DNA of 27,482 nucleotides from a virus: the IMG/VR virus record IMGVR_UViG_3300006929_000088, positions 1 to 27,482 of that record. One strand, written 5' to 3'. Position 1 is the first letter of the stretch. Each line of letters starts with the position of its first letter. Below the pieces are notes generated by a model, which was not told the DNA's origin, did no database searches, and saw nothing but the letters and a program-made list of their open reading frames with translations. Of this stretch, positions 1 to 6,591 are shown piece by piece. Both the position numbers and the translations under genes were made by a program.

Positions 1-2
1 AA

Positions 3-263
3 AAGCCGGGTTTATTGGTGAACCGTAAATGTGCGCGGATTCGTAAAGCCCTTGCCGGGGGCTATCATTTCTCTCGCGTCGCAATCGGAGCCGGACAGGA
101 ACGATTTAAAGATGTCCCTAACAAAAATGAACACTCCCATGTCGGAGATGCGTATGGCTATCTGGTGTTGGGCGGCGGAGAACATAAACGCATGACGCGA
201 CGACCTATGACCTGGACCCATCACCCACAGGCAAAAATGGATTTTGATCTCTACGATGCTTAA
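3..263 (+). CDS. terL: Terminase large subunit, C-terminal fragment
   Basis: The frame is open from the left edge to a TAA at 261-263, so this is the 3' end of a gene whose body lies outside the window. The residues resemble the C-terminus of podovirus large terminases: a run around LLVNRKCARIRKALAGGYHF, then PNKNEHSHVGDAYGYL and a glycine-rich LGGGE. In this family the C-terminal nuclease domain cuts concatemeric DNA for headful or end-specific packaging, and a His plus Asp in an SHxxDAxxY-type motif belongs to that domain. The ATPase motifs are not present here. Position directly before the portal cluster fits. Its stop overlaps the next gene's ATG by 8 bases. The identification rests on the short C-terminal motif and context. 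Confidence 0.75.
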   Translation, partial: KPGLLVNRKCARIRKALAGGYHFSRVAIGAGQERFKDVPNKNEHSHVGDAYGYLVLGGGEHKRMTRRPMTWTHHPQAKMDFDLYDA

Positions 264-798
264 CGATATTAATGCTCTCAATCACGCTCTCGGATTAAAT
301 TCAGAGCGAAAATTAATTGAGTTTGAATCCCCTCTTTTGAAACTAATGCAGCTCCGCAAATGGGATCGTGTCTTTCCAGATTATGTGGCTAATTATGCCA
401 GCCTTACGGATGCTTATAAAAACATTGGTTATGCCTGGTGCGGTGTCGCAAACGGTAGCCCGGTGTGCGCTTTTGGTCTTGTGCCGCTATGGAACGGGGT
501 TGGAGAGGTTTGGATGTTAACAGATGTTCGCTTACCGCGCTTTGCACGTACCTTTCATCGCGTATCACGGCAAATGTTTAATATTTATATTGAGGAATTA
601 AATATGATTCGCCTTCAGTGCACCGTACATTCACGAAACTTACAGGCTAGAAAATGGATTGAATCCATGTATTTTAAAAAGGAGGGTCTATTAAAACAAT
701 ATGGCCCGGATGGACACGATTTTTTTATGTTTGCAAGGATTAAAGATGGGCGGAATATTAAGCACACCCAAAGCACCTCCACCTCCTCCGGGACCTGA
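256..798 (+). CDS. GNAT-like acetyltransferase-fold protein (T7 gp13-like position)
   Basis: A protein of about 180 residues whose second half has a GNAT look: GSPVCAFGLVPLWNGVGEVW (small hydrophobic strand, glycine turn), then IRLQCTVHSRNLQARKWIES, and a closing block FKKEGLLKQYGPDGHDFFMF typical of phage GNAT-like proteins found near the terminase and portal. T7 gp13, a virion-assembly protein, belongs to this broad class; catalytic activity is not assured. I start at ATG 256, which overlaps the terminase stop by 8 bases; an in-frame TTG at 244 is the alternative. The last 17 codons overlap the following gene in another frame and read as low-complexity Ser/Thr, so the real fold probably ends near FARIK. 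Confidence 0.6.
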   Translation: MLNDINALNHALGLNSERKLIEFESPLLKLMQLRKWDRVFPDYVANYASLTDAYKNIGYAWCGVANGSPVCAFGLVPLWNGVGEVWMLTDVRLPRFARTFHRVSRQMFNIYIEELNMIRLQCTVHSRNLQARKWIESMYFKKEGLLKQYGPDGHDFFMFARIKDGRNIKHTQSTSTSSGT

Positions 799-1024
799 TC
801 CCGAACTATTACGGTTACAGAAAGAACAGGAAGACCGTATCGCCGCTAACGCCGCAGAAGATGCCAAGGCGTTGTCGGCACGTAAACGAGCGCGGCGACA
901 AGGCGGTAGGCGCAAGCTTTTGTCAGTTGATCCTTTGCTGGATACGCAAAGCGCATATCTTGGTGTTCCCGATCAACAACAGCTTGGGAATGTTTCTTTT
1001 AAAAAGAAAACGGGGTCAAATTAA
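746..1024 (+). CDS. Small proline-rich phage protein of unknown function
   Basis: The chosen ATG at 746 has a good ribosome binding site, AAGGAT at 735-740, and gives 92 residues. The N-terminus MGGILSTPKAPPPPPGP is followed by a charged helical stretch (residues about 18-50, rich in E, A, R and K), a basic RRQGGRRKLL patch and a polar tail ending FKKKTGSN. Proteins with this MGG...PKxP start occur between terminase and portal in many podoviruses, but I know of no established function. It overlaps the GNAT-like gene by 53 bases in a different frame, and its TAA is directly followed by the next ATG. Confidence 0.7.
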   Translation: MGGILSTPKAPPPPPGPDPELLRLQKEQEDRIAANAAEDAKALSARKRARRQGGRRKLLSVDPLLDTQSAYLGVPDQQQLGNVSFKKKTGSN

Positions 1025-1444
1025 ATGACAGGTGGTGTTGGTGGCGCTGGTGGTTTGGGCGGTTTGGGCAGTTTGGGCGGTTTGGGCGGTTTGGGTAAAC
1101 CATCACTTCCAGATGGCGGTCCTCACGGTGGAATGAGTCCGGCGCAAGGTGGAGGCACACCCGGCAATGTTGGCGCTCCCAACCAAATTACTTCTGGCGA
1201 GACAATGAAAGCGCTTGGCAAACAGATCAAATCGCAAATGCCTACTGGTGACGCTACCGCTTCTCCTACTGTAAGTCCGCCGGAAAAATCACCATTGTTT
1301 GATGATGCGGCTGTGTTGGCAGGGGAAAAGCGCAATTTAAGACAACGGCGGCGACCTTTATTAGCAACAGCAAATACAGACGCTTCTACGTTAGGTTCTT
1401 CTGGTTCAATATTTAATAGAAAAGATTATGGCAGCACGATCTAG
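1025..1444 (+). CDS. Glycine-rich small phage protein of unknown function
   Basis: 139 residues starting at the base after the previous stop. The first 30 residues are almost pure Gly/Leu/Ala, made of GGL and GSL triplets encoded by a 9-bp tandem repeat. The middle is rich in Gly, Pro and Ser, and the C-terminal third has a basic RNLRQRRRPLL patch followed by a Ser/Gly tail. No enzyme motif is visible and the protein is likely disordered. The last 17 bases overlap the start of the portal gene, which supports it as a translated, coupled gene. It may be a small virion or assembly protein by context, but this is not proven. Confidence 0.65.
   Translation: MTGGVGGAGGLGGLGSLGGLGGLGKPSLPDGGPHGGMSPAQGGGTPGNVGAPNQITSGETMKALGKQIKSQMPTGDATASPTVSPPEKSPLFDDAAVLAGEKRNLRQRRRPLLATANTDASTLGSSGSIFNRKDYGSTI
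1052..1096 (+). repeat. Five tandem 9-bp repeats (GGTTTGGGC) in the glycine-rich gene
   Basis: Units at 1052, 1061, 1070, 1079 and 1088 read GGTTTGGGC, GGTTTGGGC, AGTTTGGGC, GGTTTGGGC and GGTTTGGGT. Each encodes Gly/Ser-Leu-Gly. A 9-bp period keeps the frame, so copy number could change by slippage without breaking the gene. Confidence 0.9.
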
Positions 1445-3008
1445 GCGAAAACCCTCACAATCTGTTGAAAAAATAAAAAAGCGTTTTGATGCGGCCTGGT
1501 CCGCCAAAGAGAATTGGCGTGATCTATACGAGCAATGTTACGAATATGCTCTACCGCAGCGCAATTTGTATGATGGCAGTTGGAAATCAGGAACGTCTGG
1601 GAAACATAAAACAGGTAAAGTTTTTGACTCTACGGCGGTGCATGGTGTCCAGCGGTTTGCAAATCGGTTGCAATCTGGATTATTTCCGCCTGATAAACAT
1701 TGGATGGCGCTACAGCCTGGAATTGATATTCCATCAGAAATGGATGCTGATGTGCGAAACGGTTGCCAGGAATTAACGGATAGGTTTTTTACTCTCATTC
1801 GTCAAACTAATTTCGATCTTGCTCTTGGTGAGTTTTTAATGGATTTGTCTGTTGGCACAGGCATTATGTTAATTCAACCGGGAACAGCGTTAAAGCCGAT
1901 TAACTTTCGGGCGATTCCACAATTTCAAGTTGCATTGGAAGAGGGTCCGGGCGGCGTTGTTGAAAATGTGTATCGCAAAATACGAATGTCAGTTGAAAAT
2001 ATAACCCGCGAATGGCCAGATGCTAAATTATCTGAGCCCATGCAAAGAATGTTAGAAGATAAACCGCAAGAGCCTGTTGAGCTCCAGGAAAGCACAATCG
2101 TTAATGTTAAAGACGGTGGTTTTGATTATTACATTTGTCACAAAAGCAACGAAGGCACAAACGATATGGTTGTGTATCGCTATTTAAAAACATCGCCGTG
2201 GGTTGTGAGCCGTTACATGAAAGCCAGTGGGGAGGTTTATGGAAGGGGTCCGGTTGTTCAAGCCCTTGATGATATTAAATCTCTTAATAAAACTGTAGAA
2301 TTGCTTTTAAAAAATGCCAGTTTGAATATTGCCGGAGTATATACCGCAGTTGATGATGGCGTTTTAAATCCACAAACAATCCGAATTGTTCCCGGTGCAG
2401 TTGTTCCCGTTGCGCGAAATGCGGGGCCACAAGGACCATCTTTGCAACCTCTGCAAAGAGCCGGAGATTTGCAATTAACGCAAATCGTTTTGCAAGATTT
2501 ACGATTAAACATAAAACGCATACTGCTCGATGATAGCCTTCCTCCTGATAATATGAGCGCACGAAGTGCTACCGAAATTGTTGAAAGGATGCGAGAGCTT
2601 GCCACAAATTTAGGAAGTGCGTTTGGTCGTTTAATAACCGAAACGATGGTTCCAATTGTAGTGCGTTCTTTGGCGGTCATGGAAGAGGCGCGAATTATTC
2701 CAAAACTGGATCTAAAAGTTAACGGACAGGATATTAAAGTCGTTCCGGTATCACCATTAGCGCAAGCGCAGAATATGGATGATGTGCAAGATGTTATGCA
2801 ATGGATGGGAATAGCAACACAAATGGGACCAGCGGGAATAGCAACAGTGAAAATGGATGCAATTTCCGATTGGGTTGCGGATCGTTTAGGGGTTCCAATG
2901 CAATTGAGAACAAGCGAAGAGGAGAGAGCCGAAATGGAACAAATGGCACAGCAAATGGCACAGCAAGTGGGCGCTCAACAAATGCCGCCTGATGAAAGTC
3001 CGGCTTAA
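1428..3008 (+). CDS. Portal protein (head-to-tail connector, T7 gp8-like)
   Basis: 526 residues, the usual size for podovirus connectors of the T7 gp8 family, which form the dodecameric ring at the packaging vertex through which DNA enters and leaves. The N-terminal region has the family's features: a helical WRDLYEQCYEYALPQRN segment, then KVFDSTAVHGVQRFANRLQS and a FPPDKHWMAL turn. Further on, GEVYGRGPVVQALDDIKSLN and TVELLLKNASL match the conserved wing and stem region, and MSARSATEIVERMRELATNLG lies in the expected place. The C-terminus is a Met/Gln-rich helix. It starts at ATG 1428, inside the preceding gene's last 17 bases. The stop shares one base with the next ATG (TAATG). Confidence 0.93.
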   Translation: MAARSRRKPSQSVEKIKKRFDAAWSAKENWRDLYEQCYEYALPQRNLYDGSWKSGTSGKHKTGKVFDSTAVHGVQRFANRLQSGLFPPDKHWMALQPGIDIPSEMDADVRNGCQELTDRFFTLIRQTNFDLALGEFLMDLSVGTGIMLIQPGTALKPINFRAIPQFQVALEEGPGGVVENVYRKIRMSVENITREWPDAKLSEPMQRMLEDKPQEPVELQESTIVNVKDGGFDYYICHKSNEGTNDMVVYRYLKTSPWVVSRYMKASGEVYGRGPVVQALDDIKSLNKTVELLLKNASLNIAGVYTAVDDGVLNPQTIRIVPGAVVPVARNAGPQGPSLQPLQRAGDLQLTQIVLQDLRLNIKRILLDDSLPPDNMSARSATEIVERMRELATNLGSAFGRLITETMVPIVVRSLAVMEEARIIPKLDLKVNGQDIKVVPVSPLAQAQNMDDVQDVMQWMGIATQMGPAGIATVKMDAISDWVADRLGVPMQLRTSEEERAEMEQMAQQMAQQVGAQQMPPDESPA

Positions 3009-3295
3009 TGGCTGAAATTATTGATATCAATGCGCCGGGATGGGAGGGCGTTAATGCTGAACAACCTCTTCCTCCGCCTCAATCGGATACGGAGCAGGGA
3101 ATGTTAGACCGCGCAATAGCGCATGTCCTTGATTCTCCAGACGGAGAAAAGATGTTGGAATGGCTTACAAATGCTTATCTTGGGCAACCTTCTTGGGCTC
3201 CTGGATACAGTCCTGATTTTGGATATTTTAGAGAAGGGCAAAACACGTTAGTACGGGAAATTTTAATGAGAGCCAATAGAGCGAGAGGAATGTAA
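3008..3295 (+). CDS. Bbp19-like small head-assembly-cluster protein
   Basis: 95 residues between portal and scaffold. The core MLDRAIAHVLDSPDGEKMLEWL and the C-terminal FGYFREGQNTLVREILMRAN resemble the Bbp19 family of small phage proteins (first named in Bordetella phage BPP-1), which sits at this position in many podoviruses. The molecular role of that family is not well established. Both ends are coupled by one-base TAATG overlaps, to the portal upstream and the scaffold downstream, so it is co-translated with both. Confidence 0.7.
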   Translation: MAEIIDINAPGWEGVNAEQPLPPPQSDTEQGMLDRAIAHVLDSPDGEKMLEWLTNAYLGQPSWAPGYSPDFGYFREGQNTLVREILMRANRARGM

Positions 3296-4125
3296 TGGCT
3301 GAGAATGAAAACGGTCAAGAGGAAACAACAGAACAAAATACCGCCGAAACTTCACCCCAAGAGGGCTTATTATCAACGGCGGAGAGCGTATCGAGAGAAG
3401 ATGCGGCTCCAGCAGAAGAAGCTCCAGAGCCAGCGCATACAGATCCATCAACGGGTGATGACAGACCAGAATGGTTGCCAGAAAGGTTTTGGAATGACGA
3501 TAAAGGACCGGATTATGAGGGTTTGGCGAAAAGTCAAGATGAGTTGTATAAGAAATTACGGAACGGTAAGCATATCGTGCCGGATGACGGGACGTATGAT
3601 CTTAAATTTCTTGACAACAAAGTAGCAGAAGATGATGCGTTGTTAAGCTCCTTTAAAAAGGTCGCCGCAGATCGTGGCCTAACACAAGATGATTTTGAAT
3701 CCATTGTCGGCCTTGTTGCTCAGAATATGCCGGAAGATGCAGAGCAAGAAGACAAATTTAACCGCGAAGCCGAACTTGAAAAGCTTGGCCCGGATGGGCA
3801 AGCGGTAATTAATGGTCACGTAAAATGGGCCCAGGAAATGTTAAAAGAGGGGGCTTGGACAAAAGATGATTTTGAAGAATTTAAAGTTTGGGGCGGAACA
3901 GCAAACGGTATCCGCGCCTTAACGCGATTGCGGCAATATTATGGTGAGAAGACAATTCCTATTCAAGCATCGCCAGATGCGGGAGATGTTCCAACTCAGG
4001 CAGAGCTTGAAAGCTTAATTGCGGATCCAAAATACAATACAGATCCAGCGTATCGTCAGAAAGTATATCGCCAACTTGAAAAAATGGATCCCAAAGCAGA
4101 AGGGCATATGCCAGGGTTAGGATAA
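3295..4125 (+). CDS. Capsid scaffolding protein (T7 gp9-like)
   Basis: 276 residues, acidic at the N-terminus (long E/T/A/D-rich disordered stretch to about residue 55), then LPERFWNDDKGPDYEGLAKSQDEL and a DDGTYDLKF motif typical of podovirus scaffolds. A helical middle follows, with a C-terminal end QAELESLIADPKYNTDPAYR that resembles the capsid-binding tail of these proteins. Scaffolds direct procapsid assembly and then leave or are degraded. Its position between portal and major capsid gene is canonical. It begins in a TAATG overlap with the previous gene. Confidence 0.9.
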   Translation: MAENENGQEETTEQNTAETSPQEGLLSTAESVSREDAAPAEEAPEPAHTDPSTGDDRPEWLPERFWNDDKGPDYEGLAKSQDELYKKLRNGKHIVPDDGTYDLKFLDNKVAEDDALLSSFKKVAADRGLTQDDFESIVGLVAQNMPEDAEQEDKFNREAELEKLGPDGQAVINGHVKWAQEMLKEGAWTKDDFEEFKVWGGTANGIRALTRLRQYYGEKTIPIQASPDAGDVPTQAELESLIADPKYNTDPAYRQKVYRQLEKMDPKAEGHMPGLG

Positions 4126-4131
4126 TGTTTT

Positions 4132-4356
4132 GTGCCCCGCATTAATGATAAACCAAATATTCCCCCGGATAGCTGCGATCATATAGACCGAGTGATCGAG
4201 TTATCCGAAGTTCTGATAAACGAAGACGATAATGAGCTTGCAACGGGATATCACAATGTTATTCGTGAAGAGTGTGAGTTGATTAGAATGATTAATACGC
4301 AATTGCGAACCGCGAGTAAATATTGGCATGACAAATATGCGCGGCGACGCAGTTAA
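4132..4356 (+). CDS. Small helical phage protein of unknown function
   Basis: 74 residues from a GTG start at 4132, six bases after the scaffold stop. The sequence is mostly charged helix (CDHIDRVIELSEVLINEDDN, then REECELIRMINTQLR) ending with YWHDKYARRRS. No known domain is recognised. The coding case rests on tight packing, with a 29-base overlap with the next gene, and on a plausible protein composition. A competing ATG at 4125 gives only six codons and was not chosen. Confidence 0.6.
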   Translation: MPRINDKPNIPPDSCDHIDRVIELSEVLINEDDNELATGYHNVIREECELIRMINTQLRTASKYWHDKYARRRS

Positions 4357-4558
4357 ACAATCCAAACTATTAAGTTTTGTTGAATCTGGCACAAATGCTG
4401 TGATTGGATTGGCTGTGAGTTGGGCGTTTACATATTTTGCGTTGCCTTTGTTTGGATTAATTCCCACACCCGCAGTCGCAGGGTGGATCACGCTTTGCTA
4501 CTTTATTTTATCAATGGGTCGTGCATATATTCTAAGGCGCATCTTTGATACATTTTAA
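4328..4558 (+). CDS. Small two-helix membrane protein (DUF7220-like)
   Basis: 76 residues with an N-terminal KQSKLLSFVESGTNAVIGLAV segment, a hydrophobic stretch at about residues 22-45, a second at about 48-62, and a basic end MGRAYILRRIFDTF. This pattern (QSKxxSFVES... two helices ...RxxxLRRxF) matches small phage and prophage membrane proteins grouped as DUF7220; function unknown. ATG 4328 and ATG 4337 are both possible starts. It is the last gene before the non-coding leader of the capsid gene. Confidence 0.65.
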   Translation: MTNMRGDAVKQSKLLSFVESGTNAVIGLAVSWAFTYFALPLFGLIPTPAVAGWITLCYFILSMGRAYILRRIFDTF

Positions 4559-4598
4559 TTAATAGTAAGTCTATAGCCAAAACATAACAAAAAGACTA

Positions 4599-4627
4599 TT
4601 GACATATTGATACACATCTGAAATTGT
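4599..4627 (+). promoter_or_regulatory. Possible sigma70-type promoter for the capsid operon
   Basis: A perfect TTGACA lies at 4599-4604. With a 17-bp spacer the -10 position at 4622-4627 reads AATTGT, matching only three consensus bases, including the important second A and last T. It sits in the only sizeable gap of the early structural region. The -35 element is clear and the -10 weak, so this is tentative. Confidence 0.35.
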
Positions 4628-4641
4628 GAATGTAACCCTAC

Positions 4642-4698
4642 CTCAAAACCTTTGAGTCGGTTGGTAACGGCAAGAACCTACTTGCAAGCCACAGCCGG
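4642..4698 (+). promoter_or_regulatory. Structured leader RNA candidate upstream of the major capsid gene
   Basis: Two hairpins follow each other. The first is CTCAAA-ACC-TTTGAG (4642-4656), six perfect pairs with a three-base loop. The second has a perfect core GCAAG-AACCTA-CTTGC (4670-4685), extended by TGG 4662-4664 pairing with CCA 4689-4691 and TCGG 4657-4660 pairing with CCGG 4695-4698. Neither stem is followed by a T run, so they are not ordinary terminators. A good ribosome binding site and the capsid ATG lie about 45-58 bases further on. The leader could stabilise or control capsid mRNA; this is inferred from structure and position. Confidence 0.45.
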
Positions 4699-4755
4699 AG
4701 TTTGTTCCCCACCTGTATGGCGATCAAATTTTAACTTAAAATAAGGAGCTTTGAG

Positions 4756-5595
4756 ATGGCAGTATCTCTAAGCACAAACTTTACCAAGCTTTTTGCAGCC
4801 GAAGTAAAACAGGCGTACCAAAGCGTTCAAAAATTGGGCGGCTCATGTCGTTCAAGAACGGGCGTTGTGGGGTCTACGGTGCAATTTCCGAAGATTGGTT
4901 CAGCAAGTGCTACCGTACACATACCCTCCACCGATGTGGTGCCGCTTAACGTGACCCATAGCAATGCGGTTGCGACCCTTACCGACTATGCTGCACCCGA
5001 ATACACATCTATTTTTGACCAACAAAAAGTCAATTATGATGAACGTAGTGAGTTGGTGCAAGTTGTATCAAATGCAATTGGTCGTCGAATCGATCAAATT
5101 AAATTGGATGCACTTACAGCGTCTTCAACATCTTTAACCGTTGCTAACAGTATCGGTGGTTCAAATACGAATTTGAATTTCGCAAAGGTGCGTGAAGCAA
5201 AGCGCCTCTTAGATGGGCAGAATGTTCCCGCAGCAGATCGTTATATGGCGATTCATGCGGATTCACTCGCTTCACTCTTATCAGAAAGTCAGGCCACTAG
5301 CATCGACTATGTAGCGGCACGAAATCTGATGGATGGAAGTGTTGGATCCTGGATGGGTTTCAAAATAATTATGCTTGGTGACATGGACGAAGGCGGACTT
5401 GCGATTGACGGGTCTTCTGATCGTTCATTGTTTGCATGGCATAAAGACGCTGTTGGATATGCGGAAGGTATCGGCATTAAAACCGAAATTAACTATGTCC
5501 CAGAAAAAGCAAGTTGGCTTACGAATTGTATGCTAAGTGCCGGAGCCGTGGCCATAGATGATTCTGGAATTGTTAAATTAACCTGTAGAGAATAG
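4756..5595 (+). CDS. Major capsid protein (HK97-fold, podovirus type)
   Basis: 279 residues with a strong ribosome binding site (AAGGAG at 4743-4748, seven bases before ATG). The sequence follows the pattern of podovirus capsid proteins: FTKLFAAEVKQAYQ at the N-terminus, TVQFPKIGSASATVHI and VATLTDYAAPEYTSIFDQQK in the E-loop and P-domain region, a long helix around VQVVSNAIGRRIDQIKLDAL, DRYMAIHADSLASLL, and a C-terminal FAWHKDAVGYAEGIGIKTEI typical of the A-domain end. It builds the icosahedral shell. It stands between scaffold and tail genes in the usual place and is the first gene of the transcription unit that ends at the terminator near 5896-5950. Confidence 0.92.
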   Translation: MAVSLSTNFTKLFAAEVKQAYQSVQKLGGSCRSRTGVVGSTVQFPKIGSASATVHIPSTDVVPLNVTHSNAVATLTDYAAPEYTSIFDQQKVNYDERSELVQVVSNAIGRRIDQIKLDALTASSTSLTVANSIGGSNTNLNFAKVREAKRLLDGQNVPAADRYMAIHADSLASLLSESQATSIDYVAARNLMDGSVGSWMGFKIIMLGDMDEGGLAIDGSSDRSLFAWHKDAVGYAEGIGIKTEINYVPEKASWLTNCMLSAGAVAIDDSGIVKLTCRE

Positions 5596-5605
5596 GAGTA
5601 AACGA

Positions 5606-5887
5606 ATGGCTTATGCAGTAGCAGGGCTACAGCCCATAGGTGGTCAGTCCAAAGCGGGGAATGCTCCCCAAATTTGGTCTTATACCAGCACTGACGCAAA
5701 AACTGCAATTGATGCTTCTGGTTATTTTAATGATGCTTCTGATTTGTTGAAGGTAGGGGATTTAATTTACATCCACGCTTCAACAGGGGGCACACGTACA
5801 TATTCATTAGCACCCGTTGTTTCTAATGCGTCTGGCGTAGTCGATACCGGGGACGGTACGGCGGTTAGCGCAACAGACTCAGACTAA
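5606..5887 (+). CDS. Small head protein, probable capsid decoration or head fibre
   Basis: 93 residues starting after a clear AGGAG (5594-5598). It contains NAPQIWSYTSTD, an AIDASGYFNDASDLLKVGDLI segment and a beta-rich Gly/Thr/Val C-terminus. Short proteins of this type (APQ..SY...GYF...GD.I) follow the major capsid gene in many podoviruses and are usually taken to be head decoration or head-fibre proteins. That role is inferred from position and pattern. A strong terminator-like hairpin begins nine bases after its stop. Confidence 0.65.
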   Translation: MAYAVAGLQPIGGQSKAGNAPQIWSYTSTDAKTAIDASGYFNDASDLLKVGDLIYIHASTGGTRTYSLAPVVSNASGVVDTGDGTAVSATDSD

Positions 5888-5895
5888 AGTTACCG

Positions 5896-5950
5896 TGACC
5901 GGGGTGGTTTCCTCTCCGTGCGTTCTCCTTATCGCCCCGGTCATTTCTTT
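5896..5950 (+). terminator. Rho-independent terminator after the capsid genes
   Basis: A nine-pair GC-rich stem, TGACCGGGG (5896-5904) with CCCCGGTCA (5935-5943), closes a 30-base loop and is followed by TTTCTTT. It lies between the small head protein and the tail genes. T7 has its phage terminator at the equivalent place, just after gene 10. The long loop and interrupted T run suggest incomplete termination. Confidence 0.75.
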
Positions 5951-5963
5951 ATAAGGATTAAGT

Positions 5964-6590
5964 ATGGCAATTAATGATACTGACGTTTCGATTTGTTCTC
6001 ATGCTTTAACCCTTTTAGGCGAGAACACAATTTCATCTTTTTCAGATGGTTCAACGCAAGCTGGTATTTGTGAAGCATTGTACCCGGATATTCGGGCAAT
6101 GATGCTGTCAATGTATGCGTGGTCTTTTAGTATTAAAAAAGTAGACCTTGCACGGTCAGCAACGGCTCCTGTTAATGAATGGAATTATGCTTATCCAATG
6201 CCTTCAGATAGCTTAACAGGAGTTCCAAGGGCGGTCTTTGCCTCAAGCGCGGTGGGAGCCCGGACGGTTACAGGAGGATGGGAGCTCTACGAAAAAGAAA
6301 TTCAATCAGATTACGAAGATATTACAATTGACTATCAAGCAATTCCGCTAGAAGCCGAGATGCCGTCTTACTTTATTCAGCTTTTAAAATATGCGATGGC
6401 TTGGCATTTAGCGGAACCCGTTACCGACCAAATCAGCAAAGCGCAGCATTGGGAAAGAGTTGCCATTGGCAATTCATCAGATGCAGGGCGAGGCGGATAT
6501 TTTCGCCAAGCGGCAACAGTTGATGGTCAAGGTTCGAGTACCGAATTTATTTCCGATTATCCTATTGTCGATGTAAGGATGACAGGGTGA
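5964..6590 (+). CDS. Tail tubular protein A (adaptor, T7 gp11-like)
   Basis: 208 residues, preceded by AAGGA at 5953-5957. The N-terminus DVSICSHALTLLGENTISSF and the following EALYPDIRAMMLSMYAWSFS are characteristic of the gp11/adaptor family (ICxxAL..LG...I.SF; YP..R..LL....WSF). Residues 68-90 (VNEWNYAYPMPSDSL) and the late YFIQLLKYAMAWHLA also fit. The adaptor ring joins the portal to the nozzle. The next gene follows after one base, as usual for the gp11-gp12 pair. Confidence 0.92.
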   Translation: MAINDTDVSICSHALTLLGENTISSFSDGSTQAGICEALYPDIRAMMLSMYAWSFSIKKVDLARSATAPVNEWNYAYPMPSDSLTGVPRAVFASSAVGARTVTGGWELYEKEIQSDYEDITIDYQAIPLEAEMPSYFIQLLKYAMAWHLAEPVTDQISKAQHWERVAIGNSSDAGRGGYFRQAATVDGQGSSTEFISDYPIVDVRMTG

Positions 6591-6591
6591 T

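Noticed and set aside
4642-4685. Rho-independent terminators in the capsid leader
   Set aside because: Neither hairpin is followed by a T run, and they precede rather than follow genes.
4640-4700. tRNA gene in the capsid leader
   Set aside because: Two hairpins are present, but there is no GTTCRA-type T-loop, no acceptor stem and no CCA end.
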